A DNA stretch of 27,289 nt. Source: Porcipelethomonas sp964621265 (GTDB taxonomy: Bacteria; Bacillota; Clostridia; Oscillospirales; Ruminococcaceae). Under the pieces are notes generated by a model, which ran no database searches, had not been told where the DNA came from, and was given only the letters and a program-made list of their open reading frames with translations. The stretch spans positions 1 through 27,289 of the forward strand of contig CAZULQ010000026.1 in NCBI GenBank assembly GCA_964621265.1. The letters are read 5' to 3'. Positions 7,561 through 16,181 of this stretch are shown one piece after another. The position numbers were made by a program, and so were the translations under genes. How positions within the stretch are numbered: the stretch's first letter is position 1; each line of letters starts with the position of its first letter.

Positions 7561-8418
7561 TCACTCAGCCGTATGTGAAAGAATATAATCCACAACAACT
7601 GAATAAGTATCCTTTACAAAGTGCATACCATCGTCCTGAGCCTGCTCAGACGGGAGCTTTCCGTCATTGTTTTTCAGAATGGTATTAATATCCACATAAT
7701 ATATCTGTTTCTCATTTGCCATTTTAAGAAGCTCTGAATTATAATTATCTATATCTGAATTCAGAATAGGCTCATTTTCCGCAGTCTCCCTTTCCGCTGT
7801 AACAGGCGGAATTGAGAGAATGTAGATATCAGCCTCAGGCATATCTGTCATAACCTTGTCCACAAATTCCGAGTAATATTCAATCATAGTATCTGTCGGG
7901 AGCCATGCAATACCGTTGCTTCCGAGCATGATGTATACGTTCTCGGGGTCTGCCGCCTTAAGCGCTTCGAGCGCTGTCACTTCACCATAGGCGGTTTTCA
8001 TAGGGTCAGTATTGATTTTTTCAATATTCATGCCTATCTCGGCAATTACATTTTTAGCCGACATAAACTGATAATCGGAAAATCCGACGGAAATCGAGTC
8101 CCCGACAAACATGCACTTTCCGAAGTATGCTTCACTCTTCGGGTCAGACGCAGGAACGGGGTTTATGAGAGCCTTGCGGTTCTCGTCATGAGGCGTTGTC
8201 TCAGCCTCGGTTGTATTTGATAAAACAGCACTGCTGTCGGCAGAAAAGCCGGGTTCACTCTGCTGTTTCGATGAAATATTAGCTTCAGCCATGTAAATCA
8301 CAAAGCATGCAATAAAAACTACGGCAGCTATCAGAAAAGCGGCCTTGAGCCTGAATCTGATAACCGGTTTGTTGTTCTTTTTTGTGTGATAATAGGCTTC
8401 TGGTCCTCTTACTGCCAC
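7561..8418 (-). CDS. Membrane-anchored SGNH/GDSL-type hydrolase
   Basis: The 285-residue protein has an N-terminal transmembrane segment (about residues 24-43) preceded by a basic stretch, a low-complexity S/T/E linker to about residue 90, then an SGNH domain. Catalytic blocks are visible: GDS with Ser108 (block I), GSN with Asn168 (block III) and DGMH with Asp263 and His266 (block V). It should be an esterase or acetyl-transfer enzyme facing outward. The start is a judgement: ATG 8424 lies only 1 nt from the AGGAGG box at 8431-8426, whereas in-frame GTG 8418 has a 7-nt gap, so GTG is preferred. A longer open frame further upstream has no ribosome site. The gene is divergent from asnB and heads an apparent two-gene unit with the DUF4358 gene. 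Confidence 0.82.
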   Translation of the reverse strand: MAVRGPEAYYHTKKNNKPVIRFRLKAAFLIAAVVFIACFVIYMAEANISSKQQSEPGFSADSSAVLSNTTEAETTPHDENRKALINPVPASDPKSEAYFGKCMFVGDSISVGFSDYQFMSAKNVIAEIGMNIEKINTDPMKTAYGEVTALEALKAADPENVYIMLGSNGIAWLPTDTMIEYYSEFVDKVMTDMPEADIYILSIPPVTAERETAENEPILNSDIDNYNSELLKMANEKQIYYVDINTILKNNDGKLPSEQAQDDGMHFVKDTYSVVVDYILSHTAE

Positions 8419-8575
8419 GACCATGCCTCCTGTAAATATATAATAAACGCCATAAGGCAGAAAAATTCTTTTTTTCGACAGGATTTTTTCTTTTTCTTTA
8501 TAAAAATCCATAAAATAATTATAACTCAACTGCAAAATTTTTGCAATAGTTTTTATCAAATTAATTCTATAATTA

Positions 8576-8604
8576 TTGCAAAGATGTCAAACATATAGTA
8601 TAAT
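8576..8604 (+). promoter_or_regulatory. Promoter of the asnB operon
   Basis: TTGCAA at 8576-8581 and TATAAT at 8599-8604 are separated by 17 bp. The asnB ATG is 38 nt downstream behind GGAGG (8629-8633). Confidence 0.8.
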
Positions 8605-8642
8605 ATAAAATATAAGAAGATTTTTAACGGAGGAAAAACAAT

Positions 8643-10517
8643 ATGTGTGGATTTGTCGGATTTACAAATCATATAAATAATTCCAACAGAGTTCTCGAAA
8701 GCATGATGAACACCATCATTCACAGAGGACCGGATTCTGGCGGCACCTATATCGATGACGGAGTTGCTCTCGGCTTCAGACGTCTGAGTATCATTGACCT
8801 TGAACAGGGCGACCAGCCTATCTTAAACGAAGATGGTTCAATGGTGCTGATTTTCAACGGCGAAATATACAACTATCAGGGTATTCGTGAAAAGCTTGTT
8901 GAGGCGGGACACGTTTTCAGAACTCATGCTGACTCGGAGGTTCTTCTCCACGGCTATGAGGAATACGGCAAGGAGCTTCTGAACATGCTCAGAGGAATGT
9001 TTGCTTTTGTAATCTGGGATAAGAAAAAGCGTGAGCTTTTCGGCGCTCGTGATTTCTTCGGAATAAAGCCTCTTTACTATTCTCTCTCAGGCGACAGCTT
9101 TTTATTCGGTTCTGAAATAAAAAGCTTCCTGCCACACCCTCACTTCAAAAAGGAACTCAACACAGCTGCGCTTGAAAGCTATCTCACATTCCAGTATTCA
9201 GCACAGCCTGAGTGCTTCTTCAAGGGAGTGTTCAAGGTTCCTGCGGCTCACTACTTCACATTCAAGGACGGCAAGCTTGATATAAGCCGTTACTGGAGCA
9301 TTAATTTTGAAGCAGACGAAAAGCCTGACCTTGATACATGGGTAAACAGAATTTCAGATATTTTCCACGACTCCGTAAAGGCTCATAAAATTGCCGACGT
9401 TGAAGTCGGAAGCTTTTTATCAAGCGGCGTTGACTCAAGCTATGTTGCCGCTGTTGCGGACGTTGACAAGACATTCACTGTCGGCTTCGGAAGCGATGAA
9501 CGCTACAACGAAATCGGATGGGCAAAGGAATTTTCAAAGGCTATCGGAAAGGAAAACACAAGCAAGGTTATTACTCCTGAGGAATACTGGGGAAGTCTTG
9601 AAAAAATCCAGTATCACATGGATGAACCTCTTGCAGACCCTGCCGCTGTTGCGCTTTACTTTGTCTGCAATATTGCTTCACAGAAGCTTAAGGTAGTACT
9701 TTCAGGCGAAGGTGCCGACGAAATCTTCGGCGGCTATAACGTATACAGCGAACCTGACGGCACGTTCTACGACAAGCTTCCGAAGGGCTTCAAGAGATGC
9801 GTCGGAAAGCTTGCAGGAAAGCTTCCTGCAAAGCGTGGCGTAAACTTCTTTATCAGAAAGGGTAAGGATTTAGAGGAACGCTTTATTGGTAACGCATACA
9901 TGTTCAGCCCTGAAGAAAGAAAGAAGCTTCTTAAAATCAAGACAAACGCTCCTGACCCGACTGTCCTCACAAAGCCTTTCTATAATGAAGTAAAGGGCAA
10001 GGACGATGTAACAAAAATGCAGTATCTTGACCTTCACATGTGGATGACAGGCGACATTCTCCTCAAAGCCGACAAGATGAGCATGGCAAATTCACTCGAG
10101 CTTCGTGTTCCGTTCCTCGACAAGGAGGTTATGGCTGTTGCGGAAAAGATTCCGAGAAGATACAGAGTCACACACAAGGAAGCAACAGACAAGAACACAA
10201 AGTATATCACAAAATACGCAATGCGTTTAGCAGCTAAAAAGGACACTCCTCCTCAGACTGCAAAAACTGCCGCCAAGAAAAAGCTCGGCTTCCCTGTTCC
10301 AATCAGAGTATGGCTCAAGGAAGACAAGTACTACAATCTCGTAAAGGATAAGTTCACAGGCGACGCTGCAAAAAAATATTTCAACTGCGATATGCTTATA
10401 AAGCTCCTTGACGACCACAGAGGCGGCAAGGCTGATAACAGCAGAAAAATCTGGACTGTTTTCATGTTCCTTGTATGGTATGGCGTATACTTTGAGGGAA
10501 GCGAATTTGTAAAATAA
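8643..10517 (+). CDS. asnB: Asparagine synthase, glutamine-hydrolysing
   Basis: The 624-residue enzyme makes asparagine from aspartate, ATP and glutamine. The N-terminal Ntn-type glutaminase domain begins MCGFVGF, with catalytic Cys2 after Met removal, and contains HRGPDSGG (27-34), FNGEIYNY and the ADSEV block. The C-terminal synthetase domain has the pyrophosphate loop SSGVDSS (260-266), GEGADEIFGGYN, and the LRVPFLDKE block. Length and layout are those of the common bacterial AsnB. Start ATG 8643 is fixed by the essential Cys2 and a good GGAGG. It is first in an apparent operon with an HD-domain gene (12 bp) and pyrB (25 bp). Both AsnB and PyrB use aspartate, which is a plausible reason for the grouping. 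Confidence 0.97.
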   Translation: MCGFVGFTNHINNSNRVLESMMNTIIHRGPDSGGTYIDDGVALGFRRLSIIDLEQGDQPILNEDGSMVLIFNGEIYNYQGIREKLVEAGHVFRTHADSEVLLHGYEEYGKELLNMLRGMFAFVIWDKKKRELFGARDFFGIKPLYYSLSGDSFLFGSEIKSFLPHPHFKKELNTAALESYLTFQYSAQPECFFKGVFKVPAAHYFTFKDGKLDISRYWSINFEADEKPDLDTWVNRISDIFHDSVKAHKIADVEVGSFLSSGVDSSYVAAVADVDKTFTVGFGSDERYNEIGWAKEFSKAIGKENTSKVITPEEYWGSLEKIQYHMDEPLADPAAVALYFVCNIASQKLKVVLSGEGADEIFGGYNVYSEPDGTFYDKLPKGFKRCVGKLAGKLPAKRGVNFFIRKGKDLEERFIGNAYMFSPEERKKLLKIKTNAPDPTVLTKPFYNEVKGKDDVTKMQYLDLHMWMTGDILLKADKMSMANSLELRVPFLDKEVMAVAEKIPRRYRVTHKEATDKNTKYITKYAMRLAAKKDTPPQTAKTAAKKKLGFPVPIRVWLKEDKYYNLVKDKFTGDAAKKYFNCDMLIKLLDDHRGGKADNSRKIWTVFMFLVWYGVYFEGSEFVK

Positions 10518-10529
10518 AGGATTTAACAG

Positions 10530-11198
10530 ATGGCAAGTATTGTAACTTATAAATATATAAAGCAGAATCCCGACATTATGGAGTATATCCGCCGTGCGGA
10601 CAGAGCGCTCGAAGCACAGGGCTATACAGAACACTCCTTTGCTCACGTTGAAATTGTCGCTCAGAATGCAAGCATGATTTTAACTGAGCTCGGTTACAGC
10701 GAAAGACAGGCAGAGCTTGCAAAGGTTGCGGGCATCATGCACGACATCGGAAACGTTATAAACCGTATTGACCACGCACAGAGCGGTGCTGTCATGGCGT
10801 TTCGTCTGCTCGACAATTTAAGCATGCCTGCTGATGAAATATGCTCGATTATTTCTGCAATCGGAAACCACGACGAGTCAACCGCACAGCCTGTTGACGC
10901 TATTTCAGCGGCGCTTATTATTGCAGACAAGGCAGACGTGCGCAGAAGCCGTGTCAGAAACCATGACTTTCTGACTTTCGATATTCACGACAGAGTAAAC
11001 TATGCCGTTGAAAAATCGGAGCTTTATTTCAGCGACAGCAAAAAATCAATCATTCTTGACCTGACAATTGATACGGAAATCTCACCTGTTCTCGAATACT
11101 TCGAGATTTTCCTCAACAGAATGCTGCTTTGCAAGCGTGCATGCGCATTCCTGGGCGTCAAGTTCAAGATGATTGTAAACGGCTCATCACTTCTTTAA
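10530..11198 (+). CDS. HD-domain phosphohydrolase
   Basis: The 222-residue cytoplasmic protein has the metal ligands of the HD superfamily in order: His39, the HD pair His71-Asp72 in IMHDIGN, His82, the NHDES motif (His114, Asp115) and Asp133/Asp136 in IADKADVRRSR. These enzymes hydrolyse phosphomonoesters or phosphodiesters of nucleotides; the substrate here is unknown. The remaining C-terminal part (about 150-222) is a mixed helix/strand segment I do not recognise. The gene sits 12 bp after asnB, with its AAAGGA box overlapping the asnB stop, and 25 bp before pyrB. Position between an aspartate-consuming amidotransferase and the first dedicated pyrimidine enzyme makes a nucleotide-related role reasonable, but that is inference. 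Confidence 0.87.
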   Translation: MASIVTYKYIKQNPDIMEYIRRADRALEAQGYTEHSFAHVEIVAQNASMILTELGYSERQAELAKVAGIMHDIGNVINRIDHAQSGAVMAFRLLDNLSMPADEICSIISAIGNHDESTAQPVDAISAALIIADKADVRRSRVRNHDFLTFDIHDRVNYAVEKSELYFSDSKKSIILDLTIDTEISPVLEYFEIFLNRMLLCKRACAFLGVKFKMIVNGSSLL

Positions 11199-11223
11199 GA
11201 GCTTAAAATTCAAGGAGGTCAAA

Positions 11224-12306
11224 ATGATTTCACAGTATCCTCACTTAATAGATTTAAACGATTTTCCCGTTTCATGGTGGAACAAGGTTGTTGAGCTCGG
11301 GCATGACATTCACCTTCATCCACAGCGCTTTACGCATGCCTGTGACGGAAAAATCATGGCAACGCTTTTCTATGAACCATCCACAAGAACACAGATGTCA
11401 TTCCAGTCTGCAATGATACGTCTGGGCGGAAGCATTATCGGCTTTGACAACCCGTCAACATCTTCTGTTGCAAAGGGCGAAAGCCTTAAGGATACAACAA
11501 AAATTGTCAGCAGCTATTCTGATATTGTTATTATCCGTCACCCACAGCCCGGTGCTGCAAAGGCGGCATCTCTCACAGCCGACTGTCCTGTTGTAAACGC
11601 AGGCGACGGCGGACATCTCCACCCGACACAGACTCTCACAGACCTGCTCACACTCTATGAGGAAAAGGGCAGACTTGACAATCTCAATATCGGTCTTTGC
11701 GGAGACTTGGTAAACGGAAGAACGGTTCATTCACTCTGCAAGGCGCTGTCTGCATATCCCGGAAACACATTTGTACTGATTTCAACTCCGAATCTCAGAC
11801 TTCCTTCCTATATAAAGGATATTATCACAGCAAGCGGAAGCAGATATACTGAAGTGACTTCCCTTGATGAAGTCATAAACGACCTTGACATGCTGTATAT
11901 GACAAGAATACAGCGTGAGCGTTTTGCAAGCGAGGAGGAATATCTCGCAGAAAAGGATACTTATGTGCTCGACAAGAAAAAAATGAGCCACGCACGCCGT
12001 GACATGATTGTAATGCACCCGATGCCAAGAGTTGATGAGATAACAGACGATGTTGATGACGACGAAAGAGCTGTTTATTTCAAACAGGCAAAGTATGGCA
12101 TGTATGTAAGAATGGCACTTATCATGACGCTTTTAGAGTCCGATTCACCGTCAAGAACGCTTGAGGGAATTGTAAGACGTGATGTATGCTGTACAAATCC
12201 GAAGTGTATCACAAATACAGATACTTATCTGCCGAAATCATTTATCGGAAAAGGCGATACTCTCGAATGCGAATACTGCGACGAAAGAATATTACTCGAA
12301 CATTAA
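11224..12306 (+). CDS. pyrB: Aspartate carbamoyltransferase catalytic chain with a C-terminal PyrI-like zinc segment
   Basis: The 360-residue protein condenses carbamoyl phosphate with aspartate in pyrimidine synthesis. Carbamoyl-phosphate loop FYEPSTRTQMSF, SVAKGESLKDT (the 80s loop), HPQPGAA in place of the usual RH.Q.GA arrangement, HPTQTLTDLLT and MHPMPRVDEI are all present. Catalytic chains are usually about 305-310 residues. Here a 40-residue extension follows, with four cysteines spaced as in the zinc domain of the regulatory chain PyrI: C-x4-C (Cys323, Cys328) and C-x2-C (Cys349, Cys352). In E. coli PyrI this zinc domain contacts the catalytic chain. There is no PyrI effector-binding domain and no separate pyrI gene in the window. 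AAGGAGG gives the start. It is the last gene of the asnB operon, followed by a strong terminator. Confidence 0.93.
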   Translation: MISQYPHLIDLNDFPVSWWNKVVELGHDIHLHPQRFTHACDGKIMATLFYEPSTRTQMSFQSAMIRLGGSIIGFDNPSTSSVAKGESLKDTTKIVSSYSDIVIIRHPQPGAAKAASLTADCPVVNAGDGGHLHPTQTLTDLLTLYEEKGRLDNLNIGLCGDLVNGRTVHSLCKALSAYPGNTFVLISTPNLRLPSYIKDIITASGSRYTEVTSLDEVINDLDMLYMTRIQRERFASEEEYLAEKDTYVLDKKKMSHARRDMIVMHPMPRVDEITDDVDDDERAVYFKQAKYGMYVRMALIMTLLESDSPSRTLEGIVRRDVCCTNPKCITNTDTYLPKSFIGKGDTLECEYCDERILLEH

Positions 12307-12312
12307 TAAAGT

Positions 12313-12339
12313 AAGGGAGACCAATGGTCTCCCTTTTTT
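12313..12339 (+). terminator. Terminator of the asnB-HD-pyrB operon
   Basis: A 10-bp perfect stem (AAGGGAGACC/GGTCTCCCTT) has a 3-nt loop, followed by TTTT. It lies between the convergent pyrB and FAD dehydrogenase genes. Confidence 0.92.
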
Positions 12340-12356
12340 ATGTTATTGAATTTATA

Positions 12357-13931
12357 TCACGGCGCAATTCTTTTCATGATTTCAAGCGCTGTCTTTATGC
12401 CGTCAACCGCCGCAGACATAATTCCGCCTGCATAGCCTGCACCCTCTCCGCACGGATAGAAATTCCCGAGCGAAACGCTGTTTCTCTCCTCGGTTCTGCA
12501 TATTCTTACAGGAGAGGAGGTTCTCGTCTCGGGAGCGGTCATAAGCGCATTTTCATCACCAAAGCATTTCATCTTTCTTGAAAATACTCTCAGCCCTTCA
12601 GCAAGAGTGTCGGTTACATATTTCGGGAAAATACCCGTTAAATCGCACGCCTCCACTCCCCTGTCATAAGTAGGATTAATGCTCGTTTTAACGCTCGGAC
12701 TGCCGTTTAAGAAGCCGCCGACAGTCGTTGCGGGCGCTTTATTGCCTGTGGCTTTATACGCCACCTGCTCGATTTTTCTTGCAAAGTCAACGCCGCCAAG
12801 TACTCCGCCGCCGAAATCCTCTGGCGAAACTGACACGGCTACCGCCGCATTTGCATTTTCGCCGTCTCTTGCAAATTCACTCATACCGTTTGTAACTGTC
12901 GTTTTATCCTCGCTTGCCGCCGGAACAACATGTCCTCCCGGACACATACAGAATGTATAGGCACATCTTCCATCCTTTCTCCTGTGCGAAAGCTGATATT
13001 CACCGACAGGCAGAAGCGGATTCCCCGCAAGTGAACCATAAAGACTTTCGTCAACGCTCTTCTGAGTATGTTCAATACGCACACCCACCGAGAACGGCTT
13101 CGGCTCCATGAAAATATTTTTTCTGCAAAGCATTTCAAAGGTGTCTCTCGCAGAATGTCCGATTGCCGCAACAATTGCCGCTGTCTCAGCCTCTCCGCCG
13201 TTCCATACAGCCTTTTTAACTTCATTGTTTTCAATTACAAGGTCATCGAGTCTTGTACTGAATTTAACTTCTCCGCCAAGCTCAATAATCCTTTCACGGA
13301 TTTTTCTGACAATGTCTCTGAGATTGTCCGTTCCGATATGCGGCTTTGCCTTTATGAGTATTTCCTCTGGCGCACCAAACTCCGTAAAGCGCTCAAGGAC
13401 ATATCTGCAAAGAGGGTCGTTGATTCTCGTTGTAAGCTTGCCGTCCGAGAACGTACCTGCACCGCCCTCTCCGAACTGAACGTTCGATTCGGGGTTAAGG
13501 CTTCCGCCCTGCCAGTAATTTCTTACGCTTTCAACTCTCGCCTCTGCGTCCTCGCCACGTTCTAAAATCAGCGGCTTATAGCCGTTTTCGGCAAGGACAA
13601 GTCCGCAGAACATTCCCGCAGGACCAAAGCCTGCAATAACAATGCGTCCATCTTTTTTCACGCCTGATATTTCAGGCGCAAAAACGCTTTTTTCAATTTT
13701 TCTTATGTCAGAGGCTGTATATTTTTCTTCGCTTTCCACGTCGCTAAGCTCAATATAAACCGAATGCACAAAATGAATGCTGTCACGCTTTCTTGCGTCA
13801 AGCGAGGTCTTGTAAATTCCGCTTCTGAGCACCTCTTTTTCAGGTATTCCTGCTTTTTTAAGTCCTTTTTTTATGACAGAAGCGTTTTTTTCGTCAAGCC
13901 CGCCCTTTATGTTGTTTATGATTAACGGCAT
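12357..13931 (-). CDS. FAD-dependent dehydrogenase, COG2509-like
   Basis: The 524-residue flavoprotein belongs to the large uncharacterised NAD(P)/FAD-dependent oxidoreductase group of Firmicutes. An N-terminal domain of about 90 residues precedes the Rossmann dinucleotide motif GFGPAG (101-106), with an acidic end at Glu124 (LILERGE). Other conserved blocks are NVQFGEGGAGTFSDGKL, the GHSARDTFEML segment, CMCPGGHVVPA and the C-terminal FAD contact GEGAGYAGGIMSAAVDG. The cytoplasmic reaction is unknown. ATG 13931 follows GGAGG with good spacing. It is monocistronic and transcribed from a promoter that abuts the ktrB promoter. No confident substrate can be given. Confidence 0.88.
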   Translation of the reverse strand: MPLIINNIKGGLDEKNASVIKKGLKKAGIPEKEVLRSGIYKTSLDARKRDSIHFVHSVYIELSDVESEEKYTASDIRKIEKSVFAPEISGVKKDGRIVIAGFGPAGMFCGLVLAENGYKPLILERGEDAEARVESVRNYWQGGSLNPESNVQFGEGGAGTFSDGKLTTRINDPLCRYVLERFTEFGAPEEILIKAKPHIGTDNLRDIVRKIRERIIELGGEVKFSTRLDDLVIENNEVKKAVWNGGEAETAAIVAAIGHSARDTFEMLCRKNIFMEPKPFSVGVRIEHTQKSVDESLYGSLAGNPLLPVGEYQLSHRRKDGRCAYTFCMCPGGHVVPAASEDKTTVTNGMSEFARDGENANAAVAVSVSPEDFGGGVLGGVDFARKIEQVAYKATGNKAPATTVGGFLNGSPSVKTSINPTYDRGVEACDLTGIFPKYVTDTLAEGLRVFSRKMKCFGDENALMTAPETRTSSPVRICRTEERNSVSLGNFYPCGEGAGYAGGIMSAAVDGIKTALEIMKRIAP

Positions 13932-13961
13932 ATTGTCCCTCCGTAAAAAAATATTATTAGT

Positions 13962-13990
13962 ATTATAACATATTTAGGTGATATTTTCAA
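13962..13990 (-). promoter_or_regulatory. Promoter of the FAD dehydrogenase gene
   Basis: On the minus strand TTGAAA (13990-13985) and TATAAT (13967-13962) are separated by 17 bp. The -35 box ends exactly where the divergent ktrB -35 box begins. Confidence 0.8.
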
Positions 13991-14019
13991 TTGACAGTAT
14001 CGTTAAAATGATGTATAAT
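13991..14019 (+). promoter_or_regulatory. Promoter of the ktrB-ktrA operon
   Basis: TTGACA (13991-13996) and TATAAT (14014-14019) are separated by 17 bp. It abuts the divergent promoter. No riboswitch-sized leader is present: only about 36 nt separate the start site from the ATG. Confidence 0.88.
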
Positions 14020-14061
14020 ATATGCGTTTAATAATACAGACATAATAAAGGGAGTCTTAAC

Positions 14062-15408
14062 ATGAAAAGGACTTTTACCCAGGGGCTGACCTATCCGAAA
14101 ATAGTCGCCCTCGGATTTATGATACTCATTGTAATCGGAACAATACTTTTAATGCTTCCGATTGCAACAAGAGACGGCTGCTCAACAAGCTTTACCGACG
14201 CTTTTTTCACTTCAACCTCAGCGTCGTGTGTTACAGGGCTTATTGTTGCGGACACTTACGCCCACTGGACGCTTTTCGGACAGATTGTCATTCTCTGTCT
14301 GATACAGGTAGGCGGTCTGGGATTTCTGACAATTCTGACAATGTTTTCGATGTTTTTCAAGCGAAAAATCGGGCTTCGTGAGCGAAGTCTGCTGCAGGAA
14401 AGTGTAAACACGATGTACATCGGCGGAATTGTAAGGCTTGTCAAAAAAATTCTTATAGGAACGTTTGCTATTGAGATACTCGGTGCGGCGGCTCTTGCAA
14501 CACGTTTTATCCCGAAAATGGGAGTCGGAATCGGAATATACAACAGTATTTTCACCTCAATCACCGCCTTCTGCAATGCAGGGTTTGACCTTATGGGAAG
14601 ATACGATAAATTTTCTTCACTCACCATGTTCAGAGATGATATAGTTGTGAATATAACAGTCATTCTCCTCATATTGATAGGCGGCATAGGTTTCTTTGTG
14701 TGGGACGATATAACAGTAAATAAATTCAGGTTTTCACATTATAAGCTTCATACAAAGCTGGTGCTTTTATCCACTGCTGTACTTGTTATCGGCGGAACAC
14801 TTCTTTTCTATATAACAGAAAGTGACACTGTCCTCGAAGGACTCGGCATAAAGGAAAAAATCAATGCCTCAGCGTTCATGGCGGTCACGCCGAGAACCGC
14901 AGGCTACAACACAATTGATATAGGCGCAATGTCACCTGCTGGAAAGCTCTTCACGATTATCCTCATGTTTATCGGTGGTAACCCTGGTTCAACAGCAGGT
15001 GGTGTAAAGACAATCACAATTCTGATTATGCTTTTATCCGTATGGTCCAATCTGCGTAACAAGAGTGAAATCAATGTGCTTAAAAAGCGTCTTGAACCGG
15101 ACGTTCTCAAGAGAGCGGCAACTGTTGTTACAATAAACCTCACTCTCATTGTTGTATGTGAAATGATAATATGTATGACAAACCCGGGATTTTCACTTGT
15201 TGATGTTACAATTGAAGTTGTCTCAGCTATGGGAACCGTCGGAATGTCAACGGGCATAACCCGTGAGCTTGACACAATCGCACGCTATGTACTGATTTTC
15301 CTTATGTACTGCGGACGAGTTGGAAGCCTTTCATTTGCGCTTCTGTTTACAGAACACAAAACCCATGACACAGTTCAGAATCCAATGGAAAAGGTTAATA
15401 TAGGTTAA
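14062..15408 (+). CDS. ktrB: Potassium uptake channel subunit, TrkH/KtrB family
   Basis: The 448-residue integral membrane protein is built of four M1-P-M2 repeats. The pore loops are visible: TSASCVTGL, TSITAFCNAGF, GGNPGSTAGGVKT and SAMGTVGMSTGIT, each with the conserved glycine of the selectivity filter. A GGNPGST loop and length near 450 fit KtrB rather than the longer TrkH. It conducts K+ (with Na+ coupling in studied KtrAB systems) across the cytoplasmic membrane together with a cytosolic RCK partner, encoded next. AAAGGGAG precedes the ATG. A short GC stem lies in the 37-bp gap to ktrA. Confidence 0.95.
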   Translation: MKRTFTQGLTYPKIVALGFMILIVIGTILLMLPIATRDGCSTSFTDAFFTSTSASCVTGLIVADTYAHWTLFGQIVILCLIQVGGLGFLTILTMFSMFFKRKIGLRERSLLQESVNTMYIGGIVRLVKKILIGTFAIEILGAAALATRFIPKMGVGIGIYNSIFTSITAFCNAGFDLMGRYDKFSSLTMFRDDIVVNITVILLILIGGIGFFVWDDITVNKFRFSHYKLHTKLVLLSTAVLVIGGTLLFYITESDTVLEGLGIKEKINASAFMAVTPRTAGYNTIDIGAMSPAGKLFTIILMFIGGNPGSTAGGVKTITILIMLLSVWSNLRNKSEINVLKKRLEPDVLKRAATVVTINLTLIVVCEMIICMTNPGFSLVDVTIEVVSAMGTVGMSTGITRELDTIARYVLIFLMYCGRVGSLSFALLFTEHKTHDTVQNPMEKVNIG

Positions 15409-15445
15409 AAAAGCCGTACTTAAAACGGCGGAACGGAGATTTGAC

Positions 15446-16099
15446 ATGAAATCTATTCTTATTATCGGTCTCGGAAGATTCGGTCTTCACCTTGTAAAAA
15501 AGTTTTATGAGCTCGGCGACGAGGTTATGGCAGTTGACCTGAGCGAAGACAGAATACAGGAGGCAATGCCTTTTGTTACAAGTGCAAAAATCGGCGACTG
15601 CACAAAGCTCGACACCTTAAAAGCTCTCGGTATCAAGAATTTTGATATCTGCTTTGTGTGTATCGGTGAAAACTTCCAGAGCAGTCTTGAAATCACAAGC
15701 CTGCTTCATGATATGGGTGCGGAAAAGGTTATCAGTAAGGCGAACACCAATATCCACGCAAAATTCCTTCTGAGAAATGGTGCTGATGAAGTTACCTACC
15801 CTGAAAGGGACAGCGCTGTCAAGCTTGCGACAAGATGCAGCGTAAACAACATCTTTGACTATATCGAACTTACAAAGGAAACAGGTATTTACGAAACACC
15901 TATTCCTGAAAACTGGGTCGGAAAGAGCATTTTAAAAATTGATGCACGAAAAAAATACCGCATAAACATTCTTGCAATCAAGCAGGGCAACAGCATTCAG
16001 GCACTCCCGACTGCTGAATATGTTTTCACGGGAAATGACCATATCGTTATTTTGGGACATAATGAGGACGTTGAAAAGCTTCTCAAAAAAATGGACTGA
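15446..16099 (+). CDS. ktrA: Potassium uptake regulatory subunit, RCK/TrkA family
   Basis: The 217-residue cytosolic protein has an N-terminal RCK (TrkA-N) Rossmann domain with GLGRFG (8-13) and an acidic nucleotide-ribose contact at VDLSEDR, then GDCTK and VCIGENFQSS blocks. A C-terminal TrkA-C domain ends in FTGNDHIVILGHNEDVEKLL. In KtrAB systems an octameric ring of this protein binds ATP or ADP (and c-di-AMP in the C-domain of many Firmicutes) and gates the channel. ACGGAG lies before the ATG. It pairs with ktrB in one operon, and a hairpin follows its stop. Confidence 0.95.
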   Translation: MKSILIIGLGRFGLHLVKKFYELGDEVMAVDLSEDRIQEAMPFVTSAKIGDCTKLDTLKALGIKNFDICFVCIGENFQSSLEITSLLHDMGAEKVISKANTNIHAKFLLRNGADEVTYPERDSAVKLATRCSVNNIFDYIELTKETGIYETPIPENWVGKSILKIDARKKYRINILAIKQGNSIQALPTAEYVFTGNDHIVILGHNEDVEKLLKKMD

Positions 16100-16104
16100 T
16101 GTTT

Positions 16105-16137
16105 AAAGGAACCGCTTTTGCGGTGCCTTTAGTTTGT
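16105..16137 (+). terminator. Terminator of ktrB-ktrA
   Basis: An 11-position stem (AAAGGAACCGC/GCGGTGCCTTT, one mismatch) has a TTTT loop, followed by AGTTTGTT. Confidence 0.7.
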
Positions 16138-16181
16138 TAAAAAGTCATTATTTCAAAAAATCAATAAATTTGTTTTATGAT

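Noticed and set aside
11199..11223. Pyrimidine attenuator before pyrB
   Set aside because: The gap is only 25 bp and holds just the ribosome site; there is no room for a PyrR-type leader.
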